Source of the DNA: Pseudomonas baltica | Lineage (GTDB): Bacteria; Pseudomonadota; Gammaproteobacteria; Pseudomonadales; Pseudomonadaceae | NCBI RefSeq assembly: GCF_031880315.1 | Contig: NZ_CP134771.1 | Span: 1,860,001 to 1,924,000, forward strand | Direction of reading: 5' to 3' | DNA: 64,000 bases | Part shown: piece by piece, positions 57,212 to 64,000 of the stretch | Numbering within the stretch: the stretch's first letter is position 1 | Layout of the letters: the number at the start of each line of letters is the position of its first letter | Notes under the pieces: generated by a model | What the model was told of the DNA's origin: nothing | The model's input: the letters and a program-made list of their open reading frames with translations, nothing else | The model's database searches: none | Position numbers and translations under genes: made by a program

Positions 57212-57469
57212 TCAAGCCTTGCTGCCAAAACCGGCGAAGCGCTTGTTGAAGCCGGCGATGCGGCCTTCGGCCTGGGTCTTGCGCTGTTGACCGGTGTACA
57301 CCGGGTGGGAGGCGCTCGATACGTCCAAGGCCAGGTAAGGGTAAGTAACGCCGTCGGTATGGGCGTGGGTGCGATCGGTGTCGGCAGTCGAGCCGATCAA
57401 AAAGAACACGTCTGCGGCGGTGTCATGGAACAGCACTTGACGGTATTCGGGGTGGATTCCGGGTTTCAT
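57212..57469 (-). CDS. rpmE2: Zinc-independent ribosomal protein L31 (type B)
   Basis: The 85-residue protein has the type B L31 opening [19 protein letters not shown] and the conserved [20 protein letters not shown] near residues 43-62. The end is [13 protein letters not shown]. It lacks the CxxC zinc motif of ordinary L31, so it can replace that protein on ribosomes when zinc is scarce. Such genes are usually repressed by Zur, and a suitable palindrome lies upstream (57497-57511). The ATG at 57469 follows GGAGATTGAAC; upstream in-frame codons lie in the promoter. Confidence 0.95.
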   Translation of the reverse strand: MKPGIHPEYRQVLFHDTAADVFFLIGSTADTDRTHAHTDGVTYPYLALDVSSASHPVYTGQQRKTQAEGRIAGFNKRFAGFGSKA

Positions 57470-57805
57470 GTTCAATCTCCAGGCAGTGGAACAACTTGTT
57501 ACATCATAACATAACACTCATATTCTGTGAGATCGATTTTTCATAGCGCTGTGCCCAGGCGCTATATCGAAGAGTCGTCATTCATCCTCGGCTATTCTTG
57601 AGCATTGCGAGATGGACTGTTGCGCCGCACGCGCTTGTTTGCGCCCCTGTGAGGAGAACAGAATGACCTGTAGCGAGGAGGCTTGCCTCCAAAAACGAGT
57701 CAGCGCCCTCTTTATTGCTGACTTACCCTGATCGGGGGCAACCCCCTCGGTACAGGAAGCGGGATCGGAACCACAACTCAAAGAAGAACCCTCCAAGGAA
57801 ACCGT
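57470..57805. other. Divergent control region with a REP-like inverted repeat
   Basis: There are 336 bases without a gene. They hold the Zur-like box (57497-57511). A REP relative at about 57664-57758 places CCTGTAGCGAGGAGGCTTGCC opposite GGGGGCAACCCCCTCGGTACAGG. The AAGGA ribosome site of the following gene is at 57795. Confidence 0.5.
57497..57511 (-). promoter_or_regulatory. Possible Zur box in front of rpmE2
   Basis: TGTTACATCATAACA is a palindrome with exact 5-bp outer arms. It fits the core GTTAnAnnATAAC of Zur operators in proteobacteria and lies 28-42 bases before the start. Confidence 0.5.
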
Positions 57806-59425
57806 ATGAGCCTTTCGTTGTTAAGTCGTTACGCTTTTTTTGCCGCATGCGTTCTGTTCAGCCTCGTCACCCTCCCGTTCGAACAGCATGAGTGGCTCTG
57901 GCCTTTCACCTTGCTCACCACCGTATTGAGCCTGATCGGCCTGTTCGACCTGCTTCAGACCCGCCACGCCGTGCGCCGCAACTATCCGATCCTGGGCAAT
58001 ATCCGTTACCTGGTCGAGACCATCCGCCCGGAAATTCGCCAGTACCTGCTGGAGTCCGACAGCGATGCCCTGCCCTTCTCCCGCGCACAGCGCTCGCTGG
58101 TCTATTCCCGCGCCAAGAACGAAACCGCAGACAAACCTTTCGGCACCCTGATCGATGTGTACCAGCCGGGCTTCGAGTTCATCAGCCACTCCATGCGCCC
58201 GGCCCCCTTGAGCGACCCAGCCAGTTTTCGGGTGAGCGTGGGCGGCCCGCAGTGCACTCAGCCCTATAGCGCGTCGATCTTCAATGTCTCGGCCATGAGT
58301 TTCGGTTCGTTGAGCGCCAACGCCATTCGGGCTCTCAACAAAGGCGCCAAACTGGGCAACTTCGCCCACGACACCGGCGAAGGCAGCATCAGCCCTTACC
58401 ACCGCGAACACGGCGGTGACCTGACCTGGGAGCTGGGCAGTGGGTATTTCGGCTGTCGCACCCGCGAGGGCCGCTTCGACCCCGAACGCTTCGCCCAGCA
58501 GGCCCTCGATCCGCAAGTGCGGATGATCGAAATCAAGATGAGCCAAGGCGCCAAACCCGGGCACGGCGGCATCTTGCCCAAGCACAAGGTCACTCAGGAA
58601 ATCGCCGACACGCGCGGCATCATGATGGGCGAAGACTGCATCTCGCCCTCGCGTCATAGCGCCTTCAATACGCCGCTCGAGCTGATGCACTTCATCGCCC
58701 AGCTGCGTGAACTGTCGGGGGGCAAACCCGTGGGCTTCAAGCTGTGCCTGGGCCATCCGTGGGAGTTCATGGGCATCGCCAAGGCCATGCTCGAGACGGG
58801 CATTCTGCCGGATTTCATCGTCGTCGACGGCGCCGAAGGCGGCACCGGTGCGGCGCCTGTGGAGTTCACCGATCACCTGGGCATGCCGATGCGCGAAGGC
58901 CTGTTGTTCGTGCACAACACCTTGGTAGGCCTGAACCTGCGCGACAAGATTCGCCTAGGCGCGAGCGGCAAGATAGTAAGCGCCTTCGACATTGCCAGCG
59001 TGCTGGCGATCGGCGCCGACTGGTGCAACTCGGCGCGCGGCTTCATGTTCGCCATCGGTTGCATCCAGTCGCAAAGCTGCCACACCAACAAATGCCCTAC
59101 CGGCGTGGCCACACAGGATCCACTGCGACAGCGCGCGCTGGTGGTCGAGGACAAGGCCGAACGGGTCAAGAATTTCCATCACCACACCCTCAAGGCCCTG
59201 GCCGAGATGCTTGCCGCAGCGGGCCTGGAACACCCCTCCCAGCTCAAGGCCAAGCACCTGGTGCGGCGCTTGTCGGCCACCGAGATCAAGCTGTTTTCCC
59301 AGCTGCACGTGTTCCTCAAGCCCGGCGAGTTGCTGACGGGCGAGTTGAGTGGCGAGTTCTACCCCAGAATGTGGGCGATGGCGCGGGCGGACAGTTTCGA
59401 GCCGAATGAAGAAGTGGCGGCCTGA
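57806..59425 (+). CDS. Membrane-anchored FMN/Fe-S protein with glutamate synthase central domain
   Basis: The 539-residue protein has two N-terminal membrane spans (about residues 5-22 and 30-50). From about 100 on it is the FMN-binding TIM barrel of glutamate synthase: SAMSFGSLSANAIRALNKGA near 168-187, GEGSISPYHREHGGDL near 194-209, EIKMSQGAKPGHGGILP near 246-262, VVDGAEGGTGAAP near 344-356. The [3Fe-4S] loop is CIQSQSCHTNKCPTG near 424-438 (C-x5-C-x4-C). It lacks the glutaminase domain of GltB. The natural reaction of these stand-alone proteins is not established; an oxidoreductase or glutamate-linked role is inference. AAGGA stands before the ATG. Confidence 0.85.
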   Translation: MSLSLLSRYAFFAACVLFSLVTLPFEQHEWLWPFTLLTTVLSLIGLFDLLQTRHAVRRNYPILGNIRYLVETIRPEIRQYLLESDSDALPFSRAQRSLVYSRAKNETADKPFGTLIDVYQPGFEFISHSMRPAPLSDPASFRVSVGGPQCTQPYSASIFNVSAMSFGSLSANAIRALNKGAKLGNFAHDTGEGSISPYHREHGGDLTWELGSGYFGCRTREGRFDPERFAQQALDPQVRMIEIKMSQGAKPGHGGILPKHKVTQEIADTRGIMMGEDCISPSRHSAFNTPLELMHFIAQLRELSGGKPVGFKLCLGHPWEFMGIAKAMLETGILPDFIVVDGAEGGTGAAPVEFTDHLGMPMREGLLFVHNTLVGLNLRDKIRLGASGKIVSAFDIASVLAIGADWCNSARGFMFAIGCIQSQSCHTNKCPTGVATQDPLRQRALVVEDKAERVKNFHHHTLKALAEMLAAAGLEHPSQLKAKHLVRRLSATEIKLFSQLHVFLKPGELLTGELSGEFYPRMWAMARADSFEPNEEVAA

Positions 59426-59681
59426 CCAACGGCGGGCCCCTGTGAGATGCAAGCTCTGCTCGCGAAGCTTCCATGCCGTACACCGGCTTCGCGTCCAGAG
59501 GCTGCTCCCACACGGGGTTAACCCTCGCTGCGCCTCTGTGACATTCGGTAATATCCTCCTTTTGCATTTCCTCGCAAAAATCGGCACCCTGCGCCGCTGA
59601 TCGATATCCCGCCGGCAGGCGGAACCACTGACCCGATCCCCTATCAGTTACTTAGACACCCCACGCTAGAGCGCAACTGCC
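59426..59681. other. Intergenic region with a REP-like repeat
   Basis: GCTCTGCTCGCGAAGC near 59455-59470 faces GGCTTCGCGTCCAGAGGCTGCTCCCAC near 59482-59508. The remainder up to the opgC-like gene contains no recognisable gene or terminator. Confidence 0.5.
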
Positions 59682-60827
59682 ATGACTAACGGACGAGACC
59701 ACCGGGTCGACTTTTTTCGTGGATTGGCCTTGATATTCATTCTCTGGGACCACATTCCGCAAAACCCGCTGGGCAACCTGACCCTGCGCAACTTCGGCTT
59801 CAGCGATGCGGCCGAAATCTTCGTATTCCTGGCAGGCTACGCGGCTGTCCTCGCCTACGGCAAGATCGCCCTGCGCGACGGTTACCTGGTCGCCAGCGTG
59901 CGCATCCTGCGACGGGCGTGGACGCTGTACGTGGTGCACATCTTTCTACTGGTGCTGTTGATGGGCATCGTGTTCTTCGCCAACGAACACGTCGAGACCC
60001 GTGACATGGTCCAGGAAATGGGCCTGCTGCATTTCGTCAGCAACCCGCAACAGGCCATGGTCGATGAGCTATTGCTGCGCTTCAAGCCCAACCTGATGGA
60101 TCCGCTGCCGCTGTATATCGTCCTGCTCGGCTGCCTGCCACTGGCGCTGCCGATCCTGGTCAAGTGGCCGAACCTGGCGGTGGGTCTGTCGGTAATGCTC
60201 TACGTACCTGCCACGGTGTTTGGCTGGAATCTCTCGGCCTACGAGGGTGGCGGCGTGTGGTATTTCAACCCGCTGGCCTGGCAGATCATGTTCGTACTCG
60301 GTGGCGTCGCGGCGCTGCACGCGCAGAAGCCAGCCGTAGCCGATGCACGGCCACTGCTGCGCCAGCCGTTATTCGTGGTCTGTGCGATTTATGTGGTGGT
60401 AGCGGCAGTGATCGCACTGGGGTGGAAATGGGCGCCGCTGCATGAGTTGCTGGTGCCCAAGCCTCTGGCAGACATGCTCTACCCGATCAGCAAGACCAAC
60501 CTGGCTCCCGTGCGGCTTCTGCACTTTCTGGCGTTGGCCTACTGCGCCGCAAAACTGTTGCCCAAGGGCAACTGGGTCATGCACTGGAGCAGTCAGCAGC
60601 TATGCCTGATGGGCCGCTATTCGCTGGAAGTGTTCTGTTTCAGCGTATTGCTCGCGCCCATGTCGGACATGGCCAACGCCTTGGGTGGCGACCGCCTGCC
60701 CATGCAACTCGCCACCGCGATCGGCAGCGCCGGGCTGATGCTGCTGCTGGCGGTATGGCTGGAGTTCAACAAGGGGCTGGGCAAACAGCCGGTAGTCCCG
60801 GCACCGCAACCGGTGCCGGTCACCTGA
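59682..60827 (+). CDS. OpgC-like polytopic membrane protein
   Basis: The 381-residue protein has about ten membrane spans. The opening DHRVDFFRGLALIFILWDHIP near residues 5-25 and NFGFSDAAEIFVFLAGYAAVLAYG near 36-59 are the marks of OpgC-domain proteins, relatives of acyltransferase family 3. OpgC adds succinyl groups to osmoregulated periplasmic glucans. Pseudomonas has several members, so whether this one modifies glucans or another envelope polymer is unknown. It ends two bases before the convergent nadA stop. Confidence 0.85.
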   Translation: MTNGRDHRVDFFRGLALIFILWDHIPQNPLGNLTLRNFGFSDAAEIFVFLAGYAAVLAYGKIALRDGYLVASVRILRRAWTLYVVHIFLLVLLMGIVFFANEHVETRDMVQEMGLLHFVSNPQQAMVDELLLRFKPNLMDPLPLYIVLLGCLPLALPILVKWPNLAVGLSVMLYVPATVFGWNLSAYEGGGVWYFNPLAWQIMFVLGGVAALHAQKPAVADARPLLRQPLFVVCAIYVVVAAVIALGWKWAPLHELLVPKPLADMLYPISKTNLAPVRLLHFLALAYCAAKLLPKGNWVMHWSSQQLCLMGRYSLEVFCFSVLLAPMSDMANALGGDRLPMQLATAIGSAGLMLLLAVWLEFNKGLGKQPVVPAPQPVPVT

Positions 60828-60828
60828 T

Positions 60829-61887
60829 TCAGGCGTTGCCGGACAGCTTCATGCGCGCGGCCTGGGTGAAATCCAGCATGCGCTTGAGGGGCCGTACGGC
60901 GTGGGGCACCACAGCGGGGTCGACGAAGATCTCGTTGGTGCTCTCTTGCAGACACTGCAGGGTGCGCTCAAGGGTATTCATCGCCATCCATGGGCAATGG
61001 GCGCAGCTGCGGCATGCCGCACCGTTGCCGGCCGTGGGCGCTTCGAGAAAGATCTTGTCCGGACACAACTGCTGCATCTTGTAGAAGATGCCGCGGTCGG
61101 TGGCGACGATGAAGTGAGTGTTGGGCAAGGTCTGCGCCGCCGCGATCAACTGGCTCGTGGAACCAACCGCATCGGCCAGCTCGATCACCGCCTCCGGCGA
61201 TTCCGGATGCACCAGAATCGCAGCCTCGGGGTACAAGGCCTTCATGTCTTCCAATTGGCGCGACTTGAATTCTTCGTGGACGATGCAGGCACCATCCCAC
61301 AGCAGCATGTCGGCGCCGGTCTGCTTCTGGATGTAACGCCCCAGGTGCTTGTCCGGTCCCCAGATGATGGTCTCGCCGTTGTCCATCAGGCTTTCGACGA
61401 TTTCCAGCGCGCAACTGGAAGTCACCACCCAATCGGCTCGCGCCTTGACCGCGGCGGACGTATTGGCATACACCACCACGGTACGCTCGGGGTGCTGGTC
61501 GCAAAATGCGGAAAACTCGTCGACCGGGCAGCCTAGATCCAACGAGCAAGTGGCCTCGAGGGTCGGCATGAGGATGCGCTTTTCCGGCGTAAGGATTTTC
61601 GCCGTCTCACCCATGAAACGCACACCGGCCACGAGAATGGTCTGCGCCGGGTGCTGGGCACCGAAGCGCGCCATTTCGAGGGAATCGGCCACGCAACCAC
61701 CGGTTTCTTCGGCCAGCGACTGAATCACCGGATCGCAATAGTAATGAGCCACTAGCACCGCGTTGCGGGCCTTGAGCTCGGCCGCAATGGCTGAGCGGTA
61801 GTGGGCTTCTTCTTCGGGTGTCAGCGGCTTGGGCTGCTTGGCATCTAAGTGTGCCTGGACCAGAAGGCGTTCGGATATCTGCGTCAT
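60829..61887 (-). CDS. nadA: Quinolinate synthase
   Basis: The 352-residue [4Fe-4S] enzyme condenses iminoaspartate with dihydroxyacetone phosphate in NAD synthesis. The cluster ligands are Cys in [13 protein letters not shown] near residues 110-122, in [11 protein letters not shown] near 155-165 and in [13 protein letters not shown] near 292-304. [18 protein letters not shown] near 47-64 holds the substrate-binding residues. The length and motifs are those of the E. coli type. nadB and nadC are not in the window. Confidence 0.97.
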   Translation of the reverse strand: MTQISERLLVQAHLDAKQPKPLTPEEEAHYRSAIAAELKARNAVLVAHYYCDPVIQSLAEETGGCVADSLEMARFGAQHPAQTILVAGVRFMGETAKILTPEKRILMPTLEATCSLDLGCPVDEFSAFCDQHPERTVVVYANTSAAVKARADWVVTSSCALEIVESLMDNGETIIWGPDKHLGRYIQKQTGADMLLWDGACIVHEEFKSRQLEDMKALYPEAAILVHPESPEAVIELADAVGSTSQLIAAAQTLPNTHFIVATDRGIFYKMQQLCPDKIFLEAPTAGNGAACRSCAHCPWMAMNTLERTLQCLQESTNEIFVDPAVVPHAVRPLKRMLDFTQAARMKLSGNA

Positions 61888-62072
61888 ATGGCTAGACCTG
61901 CAGGCGCGCGTGCGCGAAAGTCGAACATGTCGCCCGGTCTGACACGAGAGCCGGGCGCGGAACCCCAGAAACCACGGTGTTTCGGGGGCTGGCGAAGGCT
62001 ACATAGGTTTACGCCAATGCTAAAGATCTTTTTGCCAGACGAGCCACCTTGGCGGCTCGACGGCAGGCCAGG

Positions 62073-63443
62073 CTAATCCGCCGAGGTCACCAGGCGCAAG
62101 CCACTGGAGATCGCGCCCACGGCGGCGAATCCGGCACCGATGCTCAAGGCCAGCAATGGCCCACCGCTACCGGCGATGCCGAAGCTCAGGGCCACCAGCG
62201 CCGCGCCCGTCGCCTGGCCGATCAAGCGGGCAGTGGCCACGGTACCACTGGCGCCGCTGGCCCGCTCGCGGGGTGCGCTGGTCATCAGCGCCTTCTGATT
62301 GGGCGCCTGGAAAAAGCCGAATCCCGCTCCGCAAATGATCATCCGCGCGATGATATCGCCAGCACTCGGATCCGTCGGCAACAGCGCCAGCGATACCATG
62401 CCCGCGCTGAGGATCGCCAGCCCGATGCCGCCGAGCAGACCGGGCGGATAACGATCGGACAAACGGCCGGCGATCGGTGCGAAAAGCGCAACCACCACTG
62501 ACCAGGGCGTCATCAGAAAGCCCGTCTCGACCGGATTGCGGCCCAGAGTCGTCTCGAAGAAAAACGGCAGCGACACGAACGCCAGCCCCTGGGTAGCGAA
62601 TGAGCAGAATGCCGTGAGCGTCGACAACGCGAACATCGGCCGCTTGAGCAGATCCAGGGGAAACATCGGCGCCGGATGCGCCCTCTCGCGATAGATCATC
62701 AGGGCCCCGGCGGCCAGGAATATTGCGAAGGCCAGCAACACGCTGAAACGCGAGCCCATCTGCGCGGCCTGGCCCAGAGAGAAGATCAAGGCCCCGAAGG
62801 CGATCACATTGAGGCTCGCCGTCAAATAGTCGAATTTCTGCGCCTTGGTCTGGCCGAGCGGCAGGGCATTCCAGGCAAACACCAACGCGAACACGCCAAT
62901 CGGCAGGTTGATCGCGAACAGCCAAGGCCAGTTGGCCACCGACAGGATCAGCGAGGCGATGGTCGGCCCGGCGGCGAATGACGTGCCGACCACCAGCGCG
63001 TTCAAGCCCAGCCCACGGCCCAGACGCTCACGAGGGAAGATCGAACCGATCAGCCCGGCATTGACGCTCATGATCGCACTGGCACCCAGGCCCTGCAGCA
63101 CCCGGGCGCCGGTGAGCGTCGGCAGCGACCAGGCGAAGGTGCACATCAACGATGACACGACGAACAGCATCAACCCGGCCAGATAGACCTTGCGCTGACC
63201 GACGATCGAGCCCAGCGCGGCAAACGGCAGGATGGTTGCCACGGCCGCCAGTTGATAGGCATTGATAATCCACACCGAGGCCGCTGGCGACGCATTCAGG
63301 TCGGCGGCGATCGCCGGCAGCGCAGTGTTGGCGATGGCAGTGTCCAAGGTCGCCAGCGCAATGGACATCAGGATCGCCAGCATCCCGCGAAATTCCTGGG
63401 TGGTCAGCTTGGTCGAGGAAGAGCTTGCAAGGGAATCCGCCAT
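62073..63443 (-). CDS. MFS transporter, drug:H+ antiporter (DHA2-like)
   Basis: The 456-residue membrane protein has about 12-14 spans. LATLDTAIANTALPAIAADL near residues 31-50 is the DHA2 motif D1. GQRKVYLAGLMLF near 84-96 carries motif A (altered). ALVVGTSFAAGPTIASLIL near 149-167 is a motif C variant. Relatives export toxic organic compounds. GAGGA precedes the ATG at 63443. It is divergent from an SDR gene across a control region with repeated GGGAT half-sites, so both may answer to the same signal; the substrate is unknown. Confidence 0.88.
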   Translation of the reverse strand: MADSLASSSSTKLTTQEFRGMLAILMSIALATLDTAIANTALPAIAADLNASPAASVWIINAYQLAAVATILPFAALGSIVGQRKVYLAGLMLFVVSSLMCTFAWSLPTLTGARVLQGLGASAIMSVNAGLIGSIFPRERLGRGLGLNALVVGTSFAAGPTIASLILSVANWPWLFAINLPIGVFALVFAWNALPLGQTKAQKFDYLTASLNVIAFGALIFSLGQAAQMGSRFSVLLAFAIFLAAGALMIYRERAHPAPMFPLDLLKRPMFALSTLTAFCSFATQGLAFVSLPFFFETTLGRNPVETGFLMTPWSVVVALFAPIAGRLSDRYPPGLLGGIGLAILSAGMVSLALLPTDPSAGDIIARMIICGAGFGFFQAPNQKALMTSAPRERASGASGTVATARLIGQATGAALVALSFGIAGSGGPLLALSIGAGFAAVGAISSGLRLVTSAD

Positions 63444-63797
63444 AAGTCCTCTATAGGGGTGATCGATACCTGCGGTGACCGCATGATGGACTATTGCGAT
63501 GAATTTGCAGATTAAAAACTACACCGGTGAGTAAATCCCATATTTAGGGATGTAAAATCATAGTTTGGGATTTTTCGCAACTGGGCTATATTGATTGCCA
63601 GCAGCTCAACGCACACAAAAAAAATAATATCGGTGATGCAATGCAATTCTATTCCCACGTCTTTCTCCGCGCGGTCCTACTCTCTGGTCGTCACGATCAG
63701 CGCGACTGCGCCTGCATGAACCCTCTCCCTCGCTCGCACCGGCCCTCTTCAAGCGGCCGGCGTTCGTCGTGTCTTTGCCTAACAGGAGTCCGGATCC
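63444..63797. other. Divergent control region MFS/SDR
   Basis: There are 354 bases without a gene. The centre (63500-63640) is AT-rich and contains the half-site cluster at 63533-63573. The right half, from about 63650, is a GC-rich leader ending in CAGGAG before the SDR gene. Confidence 0.5.
63533..63573. promoter_or_regulatory. Candidate operator with three GGGAT half-sites
   Basis: AAATCCCA (63533-63540), TAGGGAT (63545-63551) and TGGGATTT (63566-63573) give one inverted and one direct relation. The two GGGAT copies are 20 bases apart, two helical turns. It probably controls both divergent genes; no regulator is visible. Confidence 0.5.
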
Positions 63798-64000
63798 ATG
63801 GCTGAACCTCTTTCCCTGCCCGCCGTCCCAGAGCCACCCCGTGGTGAGCGCCTGAAAAACAAGGTGGTGCTGTTGACTGGCGCCGCTCAGGGCATTGGCG
63901 AAGCGATCGTCGCCTGCTTCGCCGCCCAGCAGGCCAAACTGGTGATCAGCGATATCCAGGCAGAAAAAGTCGAAGCCGTCGCTGCGCGTTTCCGCGAACG
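63798..64000 (+). CDS. Short-chain dehydrogenase/reductase, N-terminal part (runs off the right edge)
   Basis: The 67 visible residues begin at an ATG with CAGGAG nine bases upstream. After a proline-rich head (SLPAVPEPPRGER) the Rossmann fold starts with KVVLLTGAAQGIGEAIV near residues 22-38. TGAAQGIG is the TGxxxGIG cofactor motif. ISDIQ near 50-54 ends the second strand with an acid, suggesting NAD(H). The catalytic Ser-Tyr-Lys lies beyond the window, so the substrate cannot be judged. Confidence 0.9.
   Translation, partial: MAEPLSLPAVPEPPRGERLKNKVVLLTGAAQGIGEAIVACFAAQQAKLVISDIQAEKVEAVAARFRE

Overview
The window is a GC-rich bacterial chromosome segment whose gene content and order point to a Pseudomonas outside the P. 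aeruginosa lineage, probably of the fluorescens/putida/syringae side. Evidence is the block argG-motY-pyrC-rnt-bfd-bfrB-grxD-argF, the glpFKRD locus, the aatJQMP-aauSR locus, a metE/metR pair, Pseudomonas-type REP hairpins, and a DUF6543-type giant protein. No tRNA, rRNA, CRISPR array, transposase or prophage was seen. The species call is inference from memory of synteny.

Layout. 1-344 is the 5' end of a TonB gene (minus). 1186-10727 holds a ligase-associated repair set (ATP-dependent DNA ligase, DExH helicase, PdeM phosphoesterase) divided by a basic amino acid ABC operon (aotJQMOP-like, 3149-7340). 10672-12521 (minus) has dcd, a small unknown protein and pheC. 12931-18489 holds cspA-like, mrp (minus), metG, an orphan rnfB, nth and a PA3496-like small gene. 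18575-20231 has a RocA-like response regulator and a divergent membrane protein. 20316-28016 is the arginine/pyrimidine/iron-storage block. 28013-30426 has an orphan ABC ATPase, a frameshifted phzF-like gene and ybaK.

30752-35843 is the glycerol locus (facilitator, kinase, repressor, aerobic G3P dehydrogenase). 36154-42577 is acidic amino acid uptake with its own two-component system. An exact TTCGG-N4-CCGAA box and a -24/-12 promoter lie in front of aatJ, so the sensor AauS, the sigma54 activator AauR and the transporter form one visible circuit. 42703-48321 encodes one 1872-residue protein that looks like the dermonecrotic-toxin-like (DUF6543) giants of Pseudomonas. It is the least understood gene here. 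48358-51694 is metE with divergent metR.

52123-52885 contains two nested, cloverleaf-like inverted-repeat elements. They abut a long lhr helicase gene (52886-57189) broken by an exact 11-bp tandem duplication. The end of the window has a zinc-independent L31 gene with a possible Zur box, a membrane-anchored glutamate-synthase-domain protein, an OpgC-like membrane protein, nadA, an MFS exporter, and the start of a divergent SDR dehydrogenase.

Most striking: the paired structured repeats, the two freshly broken genes (lhr, phzF), the giant toxin-like protein with a threefold internal module, and several single-residue changes in normally invariant motifs (receiver acidic pair, GAFTGA loop, aquaporin NPA). 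All identifications are by eye; no database search was run.
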